Below, in pieces: positions 7,734 to 17,138 of a stretch of 64,000 nt of DNA (position 1 is the stretch's first letter; the number at the start of each line of letters is the position of its first letter). Under the pieces are notes generated by a model. The model was given only the letters and a program-made list of their open reading frames with translations, searched no databases and had not been told where the DNA came from. Made by a program: the position numbers and the translations under genes. Origin of the DNA: Alphaproteobacteria bacterium SO-S41 (GTDB lineage: Bacteria; Pseudomonadota; Alphaproteobacteria; Micropepsales; Micropepsaceae). Location of the stretch: contig AP024629.1 of the NCBI GenBank assembly GCA_019670725.1, positions 2,232,001 to 2,296,000 of the forward strand. Reading direction: 5' to 3'.

Positions 7734-8318
7734 ATGACACCCGATCAGGTTCTGAAAGAATTCGCCAAGGCCGGAGCTCTGCTCAAGGGGCACTTCGTGC
7801 TGTCGAGCGGGCTGCACAGCGACACGTTCCTGCAGAAGGCGCTGGTCTTCCAGGACGCCAAGCGCACCGCCAAGCTTTGCAAGGCGCTCGCCGCGCTGGT
7901 GAAGGAACAGGTTACCGGCCGGATCGATGCGATCGTCTCGCCGGCGGTCGGCGGCATCGTGCCCGGTTACGAGATGGGCCGGGCGATGGGCCTCCCTGCC
8001 ATGTATGTCGAGCGCGAGAACGGCCAGTTCGCGCTGCGCCGCGGCTTCCATCTCGACAAGACGATGCGGGTTCTGGTGGTCGAGGACATCGTGACGACGG
8101 GGCTGTCGTCGCGCGAATGCATCGAGGCGATCAAGGCAACCGGCGCGAAGGTCGCCGCCGAGGCGTGCCTGATCGACCGCTCGGGCGGCAAGGCGAAGCT
8201 GGGCGTCAAGCTGATCGCGCTCGCCTCGCTGAAAATCCCGGCTTGGGAGGCGGACGAGCTGCCGCCGCATCTGCAAGACACGCCGGCGATCAAGCCCGGC
8301 AGCCGGGGGCTGAAATGA
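7734..8318 (+). CDS. pyrE: Orotate phosphoribosyltransferase
   Basis: PyrE joins orotate to PRPP to give OMP in pyrimidine synthesis. The 194-residue product has the PRPP-binding loop VLVVEDIVTTGLSSRECI near residues 104-121, SPAVGGIVPGYEMG near residue 66, and the substrate segment VERENGQFALRRGF. Its C-terminus, with [16 protein letters not shown], is typical of the group of OPRTases found in alphaproteobacteria. It begins 15 bp after rsh. Its stop overlaps the start of pdxJ in an ATGA, implying translational coupling. Confidence 0.95.
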   Translation: MTPDQVLKEFAKAGALLKGHFVLSSGLHSDTFLQKALVFQDAKRTAKLCKALAALVKEQVTGRIDAIVSPAVGGIVPGYEMGRAMGLPAMYVERENGQFALRRGFHLDKTMRVLVVEDIVTTGLSSRECIEAIKATGAKVAAEACLIDRSGGKAKLGVKLIALASLKIPAWEADELPPHLQDTPAIKPGSRGLK

Positions 8319-9076
8319 GCCAGATCCTGCGTCTCGGGGTCAATATCGACCATGTCGCGACGATCCGTAACGCGCGCGGCGGGGCGCATCCCGATCCCGT
8401 AAAGGCCGCGCGTATCGCCGCCGCGGCCGGCGCGGACGGCATCACCGCGCATCTCCGCGAGGATCGCCGCCATATCACCGACGCCGATATCGAGGCGCTG
8501 GCCCGCGACATCGACCTGCCGCTGAACCTTGAAATGGCGGCGACCGACGAGATGCTGGCGATCGCGCTGAACCATCGGCCGCATGCCGCCTGCATCGTGC
8601 CGGAAAAGCGTGAGGAACGGACGACCGAAGGCGGGCTCGATGCCGCCGGCCAGCACAATCATCTAAGCCCGCTGGTGCGCGAACTGCGCGGGGCGCGCAT
8701 TCGCGTGTCGCTGTTCGTCGAGCCCGATCCGCGCCAGCTTGAGGCGGCGCTGTCGCTGGGCGCGCCCGTGGTCGAACTCCATACGGGCGCCTACGCCCAT
8801 GCCGTCATCGACGGCGACACGGCCAAGACCGCCGAGTTGCTGGAGAAAATCCGCACTGCCGCGGCGTTCGGGGCGGAGCGTGGGCTTGAGGTCCATGCCG
8901 GGCATGGCCTCACCTTCGACAATGTTGGACCGGTCGCCGAAATCGCCGAAATCGCCGAGCTGAATATCGGCCACTTCCTGATCGGCGAGGCGATCTTCTC
9001 CGGCCTCGATTCTGCGGTGCGCCGGATGCGCGGGCTGATGGATCAGGCGCGGTCGGCGGCGGGCAAGGCGGCCTGA
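8315..9076 (+). CDS. pdxJ: Pyridoxine 5'-phosphate synthase
   Basis: PdxJ condenses 1-deoxyxylulose 5-phosphate with 3-amino-2-oxopropyl phosphate to give pyridoxine 5'-phosphate. The 253-residue TIM-barrel product shows the family landmarks [55 protein letters not shown] and a late [12 protein letters not shown], and ends with [12 protein letters not shown]. The start ATG 8315 overlaps the pyrE stop. The stop shares its final A with the ATG of acpS (TGATG). PdxJ-AcpS adjacency is widespread in proteobacteria. Confidence 0.96.
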   Translation: MSQILRLGVNIDHVATIRNARGGAHPDPVKAARIAAAAGADGITAHLREDRRHITDADIEALARDIDLPLNLEMAATDEMLAIALNHRPHAACIVPEKREERTTEGGLDAAGQHNHLSPLVRELRGARIRVSLFVEPDPRQLEAALSLGAPVVELHTGAYAHAVIDGDTAKTAELLEKIRTAAAFGAERGLEVHAGHGLTFDNVGPVAEIAEIAELNIGHFLIGEAIFSGLDSAVRRMRGLMDQARSAAGKAA

Positions 9077-9483
9077 TGATCCTCGGCATCGGCAACGATC
9101 TCTGCGACATCCGCCGGATCGAGAAGACGCTGGAACGGTTCGGCGAGCGTTTCATAGCCCGGACCTTCACGGACATCGAGCGTGCCCGGTCCGAGCGCCG
9201 GGCCCAGCGGGCCGGGAGCTACGCCAAGCGGTTCGCCGCCAAGGAGGCCTGCTCCAAGGCGCTGGGGACCGGGTTTCGCAACGGGGTCTATCTGCGCGAC
9301 ATCGGCGTGGTGAACGCCCGCAGCGGCCGGCCGACGCTGGCGCTGACCAATGGCGCCGCCGACCGGCTGGCCGCCATGACGCCCGCCGGGCACCGGGCGG
9401 AGATTCATGTTACCCTCACCGACGAGTATCCGCTGGCGCAAGCCTTCGTGATGATCGTCGCTGTACCGCTGGTCGCCTCTTGA
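9076..9483 (+). CDS. acpS: Holo-[acyl-carrier-protein] synthase
   Basis: AcpS transfers 4'-phosphopantetheine from CoA to the acyl carrier protein. The product is 135 residues, the normal size. It has both magnesium-binding motifs: [12 protein letters not shown] near residues 5-16 (Asp) and [15 protein letters not shown] near residues 54-68 (Glu). Its start overlaps the pdxJ stop by one base. The signal peptidase genes follow after 67 bp, an order seen in alphaproteobacteria (acpS-lepB-rnc-era). Confidence 0.95.
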   Translation: MILGIGNDLCDIRRIEKTLERFGERFIARTFTDIERARSERRAQRAGSYAKRFAAKEACSKALGTGFRNGVYLRDIGVVNARSGRPTLALTNGAADRLAAMTPAGHRAEIHVTLTDEYPLAQAFVMIVAVPLVAS

Positions 9484-9550
9484 CGGGGCAGGCCATCACG
9501 ATGCCATTTGAAGGCCGGGCAGTTCGCTGCCGCGCCGGAATACAGGTCCC

Positions 9551-10345
9551 ATGAGCTTGAGCGACGCCCCCGTGACGAAAAAAGCCAAGCGCAACCGCGG
9601 CTGGTTCCACGAAATCATCTCGACCTTCGTCTACCCGCTGGTGGCGGTGGTCGCGGTCTATACGCTGCTTTTCCAGCCGTTCCGCATCCCCTCGGGGTCG
9701 ATGATCGACACGCTGCTGATCGGCGACTTCGTGTGGGTCGAGAAGTTCTCCTACGGCTATTCCAAGCACTCGATCCCGTTCAGCCCCGATGTCTTCGAGG
9801 GCCGGATCTGGGCGGCGAACCCGCAGCAGGGCGAGGTCGCGGTCTTCAAATGGCCGGTCGATGACTCCACCGACTTCATCAAGCGTGTGATCGGCCTGCC
9901 GGGCGACAAGGTGCAGATGAAGGAAGGCCGCCTCTACATCAACGGCGTCGCGGCCAAGACCGACTTCGTCGAGGATGTGGACTTCGAATATTACGATCCC
10001 CAGCGCCCCGGCCCGAGCGGCAACGGCCTCGTGCGCTACAAGGGCAAGAAGTATCTGGAAACGCTGCCCAACGGCGTCAGCCACTACATCCTGAAGGAAA
10101 GCGACTCCGGCCGCGAGAACAACACGCCTGAGTTCACGGTGCCGGACGGCCAGTACTTCATGATGGGCGACAACCGCGACAATTCGCAGGACAGCCGCTC
10201 GTGGGGCGGGGTGCCGGTGGTGAATTTCGTCGGCCGGGCCGTGCGCATCTTCCCCTCGGTCGATGGCGCCAAATCCGCCTGGTACGAGGTCTGGAATTGG
10301 CCGTTTGCCATAAGATGGGATCGCCTGTTTCAGTCCATCGATTGA
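9551..10345 (+). CDS. lepB: Signal peptidase I, first paralogue
   Basis: LepB is a membrane serine protease that removes signal peptides from exported proteins. The 264-residue product has one N-terminal transmembrane segment (FVYPLVAVVAVYTLLF, about residues 26-41). The catalytic serine lies in FRIPSGSMIDTLL, the catalytic lysine in TDFIKRVIGLPGDKVQ, and the late box is MMGDNRDNSQDSR. The S26 catalytic pair is intact. ATG 9551 follows ACAGGT. A second complete lepB follows 52 bp downstream. Between its lysine box and late box it carries an insert (around DVDFEYYDPQRPGPSG) that differs from the paralogue and may shape substrate choice. Confidence 0.95.
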   Translation: MSLSDAPVTKKAKRNRGWFHEIISTFVYPLVAVVAVYTLLFQPFRIPSGSMIDTLLIGDFVWVEKFSYGYSKHSIPFSPDVFEGRIWAANPQQGEVAVFKWPVDDSTDFIKRVIGLPGDKVQMKEGRLYINGVAAKTDFVEDVDFEYYDPQRPGPSGNGLVRYKGKKYLETLPNGVSHYILKESDSGRENNTPEFTVPDGQYFMMGDNRDNSQDSRSWGGVPVVNFVGRAVRIFPSVDGAKSAWYEVWNWPFAIRWDRLFQSID

Positions 10346-10397
10346 GCTCGAATCCTGCTAGGATGCGGGTGCGGGCGATGACGGCCCGGACAGGCCC

Positions 10398-11198
10398 ATG
10401 ACCGTCGAAAGCCCGAGCTCCGCCATCCCCAGGACCCACAGCCTTCTGGGTGAAGTCCTGAAGACGCTGATCTATGCGCTGGCGATCGTGCTCGGCGTGC
10501 GCACCTTCCTGTGGCAACCCTTCAACATCCCTTCAGCCTCTATGGCCGATACGCTGCTGGTCGGCGACTATGTCTGGGTCTCCAAATACGCCTATGGCTA
10601 TTCGCGTTACTCGTTTCCCGGCGGGCTGCCGCTGTTTTCCGGCCGCATCTGGGGGGCGGAGCCGGCGCGGGGCGATGTCGTCGTCTTCAAGCTGCCCAAG
10701 GACAACGCCACCGACTACATCAAGCGCGTCATCGGCCTGCCGGGCGACCGCATCCAGATGAAGAAGGGCGTGCTCTTCATCAATGGCGAGGCGGTGCAGC
10801 GCGAGCTGATCGGCGACTATGAAGCTGTCGTGCCGGGCCTGATGGATGTCAGGGGCAAGCGCTATCGCGAGACGCTGCCGGGCGGCCGGGTGCACGACAT
10901 CATCGACCGGTTCGAGGCGAGCGAGGGCGACAACACCCGCGAATATGTCGTGCCGGCCGGCCACTATTTCATGATGGGCGACAACCGCGACGACTCCACC
11001 GACAGCCGCTTCGCCCCGGCGGGTGCGGCCCCCGAATTCATGACCCGCAGCGACGGGGTCGGTTACGTGCCTTACGAGAATATCGAGGGTCGCGCCGACG
11101 CAATCTTCTTCTCGGCGGACGGCACCGCAGGCTTCCTGGAGGTCTGGGAATGGCCGACGGCGATCCGCTGGTCGCGCATCTTCAAGGCGCTGGAATGA
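10398..11198 (+). CDS. lepB: Signal peptidase I, second paralogue
   Basis: A 266-residue second signal peptidase I. It has one transmembrane segment (LKTLIYALAIVLGVRTFLW) and intact catalytic boxes: the serine in FNIPSASMADTLLVGDYVW, the lysine in TDYIKRVIGLPGDRIQ, and MMGDNRDDSTDSR. It is clearly homologous to the copy just upstream but diverged through the middle and N-terminus, so the duplication is not recent. The stop overlaps the rnc start in ATGA, so this copy, not the first, holds the canonical lepB-rnc junction. Confidence 0.94.
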   Translation: MTVESPSSAIPRTHSLLGEVLKTLIYALAIVLGVRTFLWQPFNIPSASMADTLLVGDYVWVSKYAYGYSRYSFPGGLPLFSGRIWGAEPARGDVVVFKLPKDNATDYIKRVIGLPGDRIQMKKGVLFINGEAVQRELIGDYEAVVPGLMDVRGKRYRETLPGGRVHDIIDRFEASEGDNTREYVVPAGHYFMMGDNRDDSTDSRFAPAGAAPEFMTRSDGVGYVPYENIEGRADAIFFSADGTAGFLEVWEWPTAIRWSRIFKALE

Positions 11199-11866
11199 GC
11201 GATCTGGAAGCCGTTCTCGGCCACCGCTTCACCAAGCGCAGCCTGCTGACCGAGGCGCTGACCCATGCCAGCGCTGCCGGCGCACGCTCCAACGAACGGC
11301 TGGAATTCCTTGGCGACCGCGTGCTGGGGCTGGTCGTCGCCAAGGAGCTGATTGCCCGCTTCCCGGGTCTTGACGAGGGCGACCTCGCCATCCGTCTCAA
11401 CGCCCTGGTCCGCAAGGAGACCTGCGCCCGCATCGCCCAGGCCACCGGCATCGACCGCGAACTGGTCCTCGCCCCCGGCGAGCGTCAGGCGGGCGGTGCG
11501 GTGAAAGCGGCGGCGCTGGGCGATGCCTGCGAGGCGGTCATCGCGGCGCTGTTCCTCGACGGCGGGCTGGAGGCCGCGGAGCGCTTCATCCTGACGGCGT
11601 GGAAGTCCGACTTCGACGCCAGCACGACCGTGGCCCGCGATCCGAAAACCGAGCTCCAGGAATGGGCCCAGTCGCGAGGCGATCTCGGGAGGGTCCTCCC
11701 GGCCTATCGCGTGGTCGAAAGCTCAGGCCCCGCCCATGCGCCGCATTTCGTGGTAGAGGTGTCGGTACCGGGCGCGGGGATCGCGACCGGGGAGGGCGGC
11801 TCGAAGCGAGACGCCGAACGCCGGGCGGCCGAGACGCTGCTGGCCCAGATGAAAGCAGGCTCATGA
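11195..11866 (+). CDS. rnc: Ribonuclease III
   Basis: RNase III cleaves double-stranded RNA in rRNA and mRNA maturation. The 223-residue product has the catalytic signature NERLEFLGDRVLGLVVA (about residues 30-46), the second acidic motif in ALGDACEAVIAALFLDGG (about 106-123), and a C-terminal double-stranded RNA-binding domain from about residue 150 (DPKTELQEWAQSRG, then GGSKRDAERRAAETLL). The start ATG 11195 overlaps the lepB stop, and its own stop overlaps era in the same way. Confidence 0.96.
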   Translation: MSDLEAVLGHRFTKRSLLTEALTHASAAGARSNERLEFLGDRVLGLVVAKELIARFPGLDEGDLAIRLNALVRKETCARIAQATGIDRELVLAPGERQAGGAVKAAALGDACEAVIAALFLDGGLEAAERFILTAWKSDFDASTTVARDPKTELQEWAQSRGDLGRVLPAYRVVESSGPAHAPHFVVEVSVPGAGIATGEGGSKRDAERRAAETLLAQMKAGS

Positions 11867-12786
11867 GCGACACCAAAACCCGCGCCGGGGTCGTCGCCAT
11901 CATCGGCGCTCCGAATGCGGGCAAGTCGACGCTGGTCAACCGCCTCGTCGGCGCCAAGGTCACGATCGTCACCCACAAGGTGCAGACGACCCGGATGCGT
12001 GTGCGCGGCGTGATGATCGAGGGCGACGCCCAGGTCGTGCTGGTCGACACGCCCGGCATCTTCGCGCCCAAGCGCCGCTTCGACAAAGCCATGGTCGAGG
12101 CCGCCTGGGCGGGCGCCGAGGACGCCGACGCCATCGTGGTGATCGTCGATGCCGCCGAAATGGACGCCAAGCCCAATGGGCTGGGTGCGCAGGACACGAC
12201 CCGGATCGTCGAGGGCCTGAAGGGGCAGGGCCGCAAGGCCGTGCTCGTGCTCAACAAGGTGGACGCGTTGAAGCGCGAGAAGCTGCTCGATCTCTCGGAG
12301 GGGCTGAACAAGCTCTTCGCGTTCGAGGAGACCTTCATGGTCTCGGCCTTGAAGGGCAGCGGCATCGAGAAACTGCGGACCTGGCTGGCAGGCAAGACCG
12401 AGCCCGGCCCGTGGCTGTTCCCGGAAGACCAGACCGGCGACATCTCCAGCCGCCTGCTCGCCGCCGAAGCGACCCGCGAGCAGATTTATCTGAGGCTCCA
12501 CGAGGAGTTACCCTACTCGGTTCACGTGACCACCGAGGGCTGGGAGGAACGGCGTGACGGCTCGGTGAAGATCGATCAGGTGATCTTTGTCGAACGTGAC
12601 GGGCAGAAGCCCATCGTCATCGGCAAGAGCGGCGCGACGCTGAAGGCGATCGGCGCGGCGGCGCGTAAGGAGATTTCCGGCATTCTCGATCGCACCGTCC
12701 ACCTCTTCCTCCAGGTGAAGGTGAAGAGCAACTGGGCCGACGATCGCAGCGTCTACGACGAGATCGGGATCGAGTATAAAAAGTAG
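11863..12786 (+). CDS. era: GTPase Era
   Basis: Era is a ribosome-assembly GTPase that binds the 3' end of 16S rRNA. The 307-residue product has the G1 motif GAPNAGKST, G3 DTPGIF, G4 NKVD and G5 VSALKGSG, followed by a C-terminal KH domain (about residues 215-300, with VEREGQKPIVIGKSG-like VERDGQKPIVIGKSGATL). The start ATG 11863 overlaps the rnc stop. The operon appears to end here: the next 150 bp hold a palindromic repeat and an AT-rich stretch before recO. Confidence 0.96.
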   Translation: MSDTKTRAGVVAIIGAPNAGKSTLVNRLVGAKVTIVTHKVQTTRMRVRGVMIEGDAQVVLVDTPGIFAPKRRFDKAMVEAAWAGAEDADAIVVIVDAAEMDAKPNGLGAQDTTRIVEGLKGQGRKAVLVLNKVDALKREKLLDLSEGLNKLFAFEETFMVSALKGSGIEKLRTWLAGKTEPGPWLFPEDQTGDISSRLLAAEATREQIYLRLHEELPYSVHVTTEGWEERRDGSVKIDQVIFVERDGQKPIVIGKSGATLKAIGAAARKEISGILDRTVHLFLQVKVKSNWADDRSVYDEIGIEYKK

Positions 12787-12802
12787 CTCGCTACCTCCTT
12801 CG

Positions 12803-12873
12803 TCATGACCGCCCTTGAGGCGGTCATCCAGAGTCGGTGTCTGGCGGCTGGCTGCATGGCCGGGGCGCTCATG
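12803..12873. repeat. Degenerate dispersed palindrome, GCCCTTGAGGC type
   Basis: The left half is a perfect hairpin: ATGACCGCC (12805-12813), CTTGA, GGCGGTCAT (12819-12827), followed by CCA. It matches the left half of the repeats at 54755-54835 and 59746-59823. The right half (CATGGCCGG...CTCATG) is degraded. The rest of the gap to recO (12874-12926) is AT-rich and probably holds the recO promoter, with CATAAT at 12912-12917. Confidence 0.6.
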
Positions 12874-12935
12874 AAAATAAATTTAGTTAAATCAAAATGA
12901 TATCGCTCTTTCATAATCTATAGCTTGAGGCTCGA

Positions 12936-13664
12936 TTGGACTGGCAGGACGACGGCTATGTGCTTTCGGTAGGGCGGTTCGGGGATCATGACGCGATCCT
13001 GGACGTGCTGACGAAGGGCCATGGTCGCCATCTCGGCCTCGTCAAAGGCGGCATGTCCAAGACCCGCCGGGCCGATCTTCAGCCGGGCAATCAGGTCCGG
13101 GTCGACTGGAAGGCCCGGCTCTCCGAACAGCTCGGCCGCTACGAGATCGAGCCGGTCCGCGCCTATGCCAGCCTCGCGCTCGACTCCGGCCTGGCGCTCG
13201 CCGGGTTGACGGCGGCGGCGTCGGTCGCCTCGGCCTGCCTGCCGGAGCGGGAGCTGCACCCGGCGGTCTGCGAGGGCTTCGGGGTCCTCATGGAGGCGCT
13301 GACGGGCGCACAGCCATCCATCGCGCCGGTGATCTTCGTGAAATGGGAGGCCGGCCTGCTGCAGGATCTCGGCTTCGGCCTCGACCTCACCAAATGCGCC
13401 GTGACCGGCTCGTTCGACAATCTGGCATTCGTCTCGCCGCGCACCGGCCGGGCCGTCTGCCACGAGGCCGCGGCGCCCTATGCCAGCCGCCTGATGGCCC
13501 TGCCGCCTTTCCTGCTCGGCAACCAGGCAGGCAGCCCGACGCCGGCCGATCTCGCGGCCGGGCTTCGCCTGACCGGGCACTTCCTGGCGCAGTCGGTCCT
13601 GGAGCCGCACGGCAAGACCCTGCCGCAGGCCCGGGACTACTATGCGGACCTCGTGACCCGCTGA
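12936..13664 (+). CDS. recO: DNA repair protein RecO
   Basis: RecO loads RecA on SSB-coated DNA in the RecFOR pathway. The 242-residue product starts with an OB-fold (DDGYVLSVGRFGDHDAILDV, then GRHLGLVKGGMSKTRRADLQ) and continues with the helical domain (FVKWEAGLLQDLGFGLDLTKC). The start is TTG 12936 with GAGG five bases upstream; no ATG suits. C-terminally it lacks an obvious four-cysteine zinc site. An AT-rich region upstream suggests its own promoter, although era-recO adjacency is conserved. Confidence 0.93.
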   Translation: MDWQDDGYVLSVGRFGDHDAILDVLTKGHGRHLGLVKGGMSKTRRADLQPGNQVRVDWKARLSEQLGRYEIEPVRAYASLALDSGLALAGLTAAASVASACLPERELHPAVCEGFGVLMEALTGAQPSIAPVIFVKWEAGLLQDLGFGLDLTKCAVTGSFDNLAFVSPRTGRAVCHEAAAPYASRLMALPPFLLGNQAGSPTPADLAAGLRLTGHFLAQSVLEPHGKTLPQARDYYADLVTR

Positions 13665-13673
13665 TCGCCCATC

Positions 13674-13747
13674 TCTGTCATGCCCGCGCAGGCGGGCATC
13701 CAGCCGTTGCGCTGAAGGTGGATGCCCGCCTGCGCGGGCATGACAGA
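13674..13747. repeat. Dispersed palindrome, CATGCCCGCGCAGGCGGGCAT type
   Basis: The arms at 13674-13700 and 13721-13747 are perfect 27-bp inverted repeats around a 20-nt centre. Each arm is itself a small hairpin (GCCCGC, GCA, GGCGGGC). A near-identical copy lies at 43706-43777. It occupies the recO-oxidoreductase gap. Confidence 0.9.
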
Positions 13748-13795
13748 TTGGGGTGAGGCGACGTGCCTTCGCCAACCGCTTGCTAGGCTGGGCCC

Positions 13796-14815
13796 ATGAA
13801 AACCTATCGATTCGACGCCCTCACCGGTCTTGATGACCTGACGCTGCACGATGAAGCCGTGCCCGTGCCTCAGCGCGGCGAGGTGCTGGTCCGCATCCAC
13901 GCGGTGTCGCTGAACTATCGCGACCTCTCCGTCGTCCTCGGCAACTACGTCCACGCCGCCGCGACGGGTCTGGTCCCGTGCAGCGACGCGGCGGGCGAGA
14001 TCGCCGCGGTGGGCGAGGGCGTGACCGCCTGGAAGCCGGGCGACCGGGTCATCTCGACCTTCCACCCCCGCTGGTTCGGCGGCCGCCCGCATCGCAGCCT
14101 TGGGGCCGAAGTCTATGGCAGCGGGCAGGACGGCTGGTTGAGCGAGTACAAGGTCTGCTCGCAGGAGGCGATCGTCGCGCTCGGCAAGGGCGTTTCCTAC
14201 GAAGCCGGCAGCACGCTGCCCTGCGCCGCGACGACGGCGTGGAGCGCGCTCTCCGGCAACCCGCCGATCCGTGCCGGCCAGACGGTCCTGACCCTGGGCA
14301 CGGGCGGCGTCTCGGTCTTTGCCGTTCAGCTCGCCAAGCTGCTGGGCGCCACGGTGATCGCCACCACCTCCAGCGCGCGCAAGGGCGAGATCCTGAGGGG
14401 CCTCGGCGCCGATCATGTCGTCAACTACGCCGAGATCGCCGAGTGGGGTGTCCACGTGAAGAAGGCGTTGACTGGCGGCATGGGCGTCGATTGCGTCGTC
14501 GAAGTCGGCGGTCCCGGCACGGTCAACCAGTCGCTTCATGCCGTGCGCTGGGGCGGCGAGGTCGTGCTGATCGGCTTCCTCACGACCGAGAACCCCGGCA
14601 TCGATTATTTCCACCTGAAAGGCAGCGGCGCGACGGTCCGCGCCATCGGCGTCGGCGACCGTGCCGCGCTGCAGGACCTCGTCCGCGCCGTCGACGGCGG
14701 GCGGCTGCAGCCGGTGATCGACAAGGTCTTCGGCTTCGCCGACGCCAAGGCCGCCTTCGCCCATCTCCATGCGGCGAAGCATGTGGGCAAGATCGTCATC
14801 AAGGTCGGCGGCTAA
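13796..14815 (+). CDS. Zinc-type MDR alcohol dehydrogenase / quinone oxidoreductase family protein
   Basis: A 339-residue NAD(P)-dependent medium-chain reductase. The N-terminal GroES-like domain covers about residues 1-125 (SLNYRDLSVVLGNY, PCSDAAGEIAAVGEGV, WKPGDRVIS). The Rossmann domain covers about 150-290, with the nucleotide-binding stretch TLGTGGVSVFAVQLAKLLGA. The catalytic zinc cysteine of classical alcohol dehydrogenases is replaced by the NYRD sequence typical of the quinone-reductase-like branch, so zinc dependence is doubtful. The substrate is not predictable. It stands alone between a palindromic repeat and parC. Confidence 0.85.
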   Translation: MKTYRFDALTGLDDLTLHDEAVPVPQRGEVLVRIHAVSLNYRDLSVVLGNYVHAAATGLVPCSDAAGEIAAVGEGVTAWKPGDRVISTFHPRWFGGRPHRSLGAEVYGSGQDGWLSEYKVCSQEAIVALGKGVSYEAGSTLPCAATTAWSALSGNPPIRAGQTVLTLGTGGVSVFAVQLAKLLGATVIATTSSARKGEILRGLGADHVVNYAEIAEWGVHVKKALTGGMGVDCVVEVGGPGTVNQSLHAVRWGGEVVLIGFLTTENPGIDYFHLKGSGATVRAIGVGDRAALQDLVRAVDGGRLQPVIDKVFGFADAKAAFAHLHAAKHVGKIVIKVGG

Positions 14816-14881
14816 CGCACGCTGGACGGGGCGGGCGGGCGGCGGCTATCCGCTGTGAGTCCCGCCTTTTGATTGATTCGC

Positions 14882-17134
14882 ATGGCCCGTACCGCAGCAC
14901 CGCCGCCGCCCCCGCCCACCGACGATGTCCGCGACGAGCCGCTCGCTCGGGCGCTCGGCGACCGCTATCTCGCTTATGCGCTGTCCACGATCACGTCGCG
15001 GGCGCTGCCGGATGTGCGCGACGGGCTGAAGCCGGTCCATCGGCGCATCCTCTTCGCCATGAGCCGCCTCGGCCTCAACCCGACCTCGCCGTTCAAGAAG
15101 AGCGCGACCGTGGTCGGCGAGGTGATCGGCAAGTATCACCCGCACGGCGACCAATCGATTTATGACGCCATGGTCCGCCTCGCGCAGGATTTCGCCGCAC
15201 GCTATCCGATCGTCGACGGCCAGGGGAATTTCGGCAGCATCGACGGCGATAACCCCGCCGCCTATCGCTACACCGAAAGCCGTCTTACTGCCGTCGCGAC
15301 CTCGATGGTCGAGGGCCTGGACGAGGACGCGGTCGATTTCCGCGACACCTACAACCAGGAAGGCGAAGAGCCGACGGTCATGCCGGGCGCCTTCCCGAAC
15401 CTGCTCGCCAACGGCGCGGCGGGCATCGCGGTCGGCATGGCGACCTCGATCCCGCCGCACAATGCGGGCGAGATCTGCGACGCGCTGGTCCATCTGATCA
15501 AGACGCCCGCCGCCCGCGACGACACGCTGCTCAACTTCATCAAAGGCCCGGACTTCCCGACCGGCGGCATCATCGTGGAAACCCGCGAGGCGATGGCCGA
15601 GGCCTATCGCACCGGCCGCGGCGGTTTCCGCACGCGGGCGGCCTGGCACAAGGAAGAGGGCTCGCGCGGCTCCTACATCATCGTCGTCGATCAGATCCCC
15701 TATCAGGTCCAGAAGTCGAAGCTGATCGAGCGCGTCGCCGCGCTGCTGCAGGACAAGAAGCTGCCGCTGCTGGAAGACATTCGCGACGAGTCCGCGGAAG
15801 ACATCCGCCTTGTGCTGGAGCCCAAGAGCCGCACGGTCGATCCCGAACTGCTGATGGAGCAGCTCTTCCGCCAGACCGAGCTGGAGAGCCGCTTCCCGCT
15901 CAACCTCAACGTGATCGACGCCGAGGGCGCGCCGCGGGTGATGAGCCTTAAGGAGGCGCTGCAGGCGTTCCTTGATCACCGCCGCGTCGTGCTGCGGCGT
16001 CGCTCCGAGCATCGGCTGGAGCAGATCGCCCGGCGGATGGAGGTGCTGGAAGGCTACCTCGTCGCGTTCCTCAACCTCGACAAGGTGATCAAGATCATCC
16101 GCGAGGAGGACGAGCCCAAGCCCGCGCTGATGCGCGCGTTCAAGATCAACGAGGTCCAGACCGACGCCATCCTCAACATGCGCCTGCGCTCGCTGCGCAA
16201 GCTGGAAGAGATGGAAATCCGCACCGAGCACAAGGGCCTGAAGGACGAGGCCGCCGGGCTGAAGAAGCTGCTCGGCTCCGACGATCTGCAATGGAAGCGG
16301 ATCGGCGAGGAGATCGCCGAGATCAAGGCGAAGTTCGGTCCCAAGACGCCGCTGGGCGCCCGCCGCACGCAGTTCGCAGACGCACCGGCGCTGGACGAGA
16401 TGCCCGAGGAGCATTTCATCGAGCGCGAGCCGATCACCGTCATCTGCTCCGACAAGCTGTGGCTGCGCGCGATGAAGGGCCATGTCGACCGCGGCGCGGA
16501 GATCAAGTTCAAGGAAGGCGATCGGGCGCGCTTCTTCATCCACGCCGAAACCACCGACAAGCTGATCGCCTTCGCCACCAATGGCCGCTTCTACACGCTG
16601 GCCGGCGACAAGCTGCCCGGCGGGCGCGGCATGGGTGAACCGATCCGCCTCGCCATCGACCTGGAGAACGACGCCGATATCGTCGCGCTGTTCGTCCATA
16701 AACCGGGGCGCATGCTGCTGGTCGCCGCCCGCAGCGGCCACGGCTTCCAGGTCGGCGAGGACGAGGTCATCGCCATGACCCGCAAGGGCAAGCAGGTGAT
16801 GAATGTCGAGACCGGCAGCGAGGCCGTCGTCTGCATGACGTCCGAGGGCGATACGATCGCGGTGTCCGGCGACAACCGGAAGGTCGTGATTTTCCCGCTG
16901 TCCGAAGTGCCGATACTGGCCCGCGGGCGCGGCGTCACCTTGCAAAAGTACAAAGACGGACATCTTGCCGACGCAAAGGTGTTTACTCTGAAAGAGGGCC
17001 TGAAGGACTCCAACGGCCGCCTGTGGACTGAGAAGGAGCTTGCGGATTGGCGCGGCGGACGCGCCAATGCAGGCCGACTGGCGCCCAAGGGGTTCCCGAA
17101 GAACAATCGCTTCACCCCGGTGGGAGACTTCTAG
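14882..17134 (+). CDS. parC: DNA topoisomerase IV subunit A
   Basis: ParC is the strand-cleaving subunit of topoisomerase IV, which decatenates daughter chromosomes. The 750-residue product starts with a proline run and enters the family at [20 protein letters not shown]. The active-site tyrosine is in [16 protein letters not shown] near residue 133. The C-terminal beta-pinwheel has degenerate repeats ([39 protein letters not shown]). The length and the lack of a canonical GyrA box favour ParC over GyrA. The start is ATG 14882; a TTG three codons upstream is less likely. ParE is not in the window. Confidence 0.93.
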   Translation: MARTAAPPPPPPTDDVRDEPLARALGDRYLAYALSTITSRALPDVRDGLKPVHRRILFAMSRLGLNPTSPFKKSATVVGEVIGKYHPHGDQSIYDAMVRLAQDFAARYPIVDGQGNFGSIDGDNPAAYRYTESRLTAVATSMVEGLDEDAVDFRDTYNQEGEEPTVMPGAFPNLLANGAAGIAVGMATSIPPHNAGEICDALVHLIKTPAARDDTLLNFIKGPDFPTGGIIVETREAMAEAYRTGRGGFRTRAAWHKEEGSRGSYIIVVDQIPYQVQKSKLIERVAALLQDKKLPLLEDIRDESAEDIRLVLEPKSRTVDPELLMEQLFRQTELESRFPLNLNVIDAEGAPRVMSLKEALQAFLDHRRVVLRRRSEHRLEQIARRMEVLEGYLVAFLNLDKVIKIIREEDEPKPALMRAFKINEVQTDAILNMRLRSLRKLEEMEIRTEHKGLKDEAAGLKKLLGSDDLQWKRIGEEIAEIKAKFGPKTPLGARRTQFADAPALDEMPEEHFIEREPITVICSDKLWLRAMKGHVDRGAEIKFKEGDRARFFIHAETTDKLIAFATNGRFYTLAGDKLPGGRGMGEPIRLAIDLENDADIVALFVHKPGRMLLVAARSGHGFQVGEDEVIAMTRKGKQVMNVETGSEAVVCMTSEGDTIAVSGDNRKVVIFPLSEVPILARGRGVTLQKYKDGHLADAKVFTLKEGLKDSNGRLWTEKELADWRGGRANAGRLAPKGFPKNNRFTPVGDF

Positions 17135-17138
17135 ACGC

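Noticed and set aside
13674-13747. Palindromic repeat read as the recO terminator
   Set aside because: It has no T-tract on either strand, and the same element occurs elsewhere in a different context, so it was classed as a dispersed repeat.
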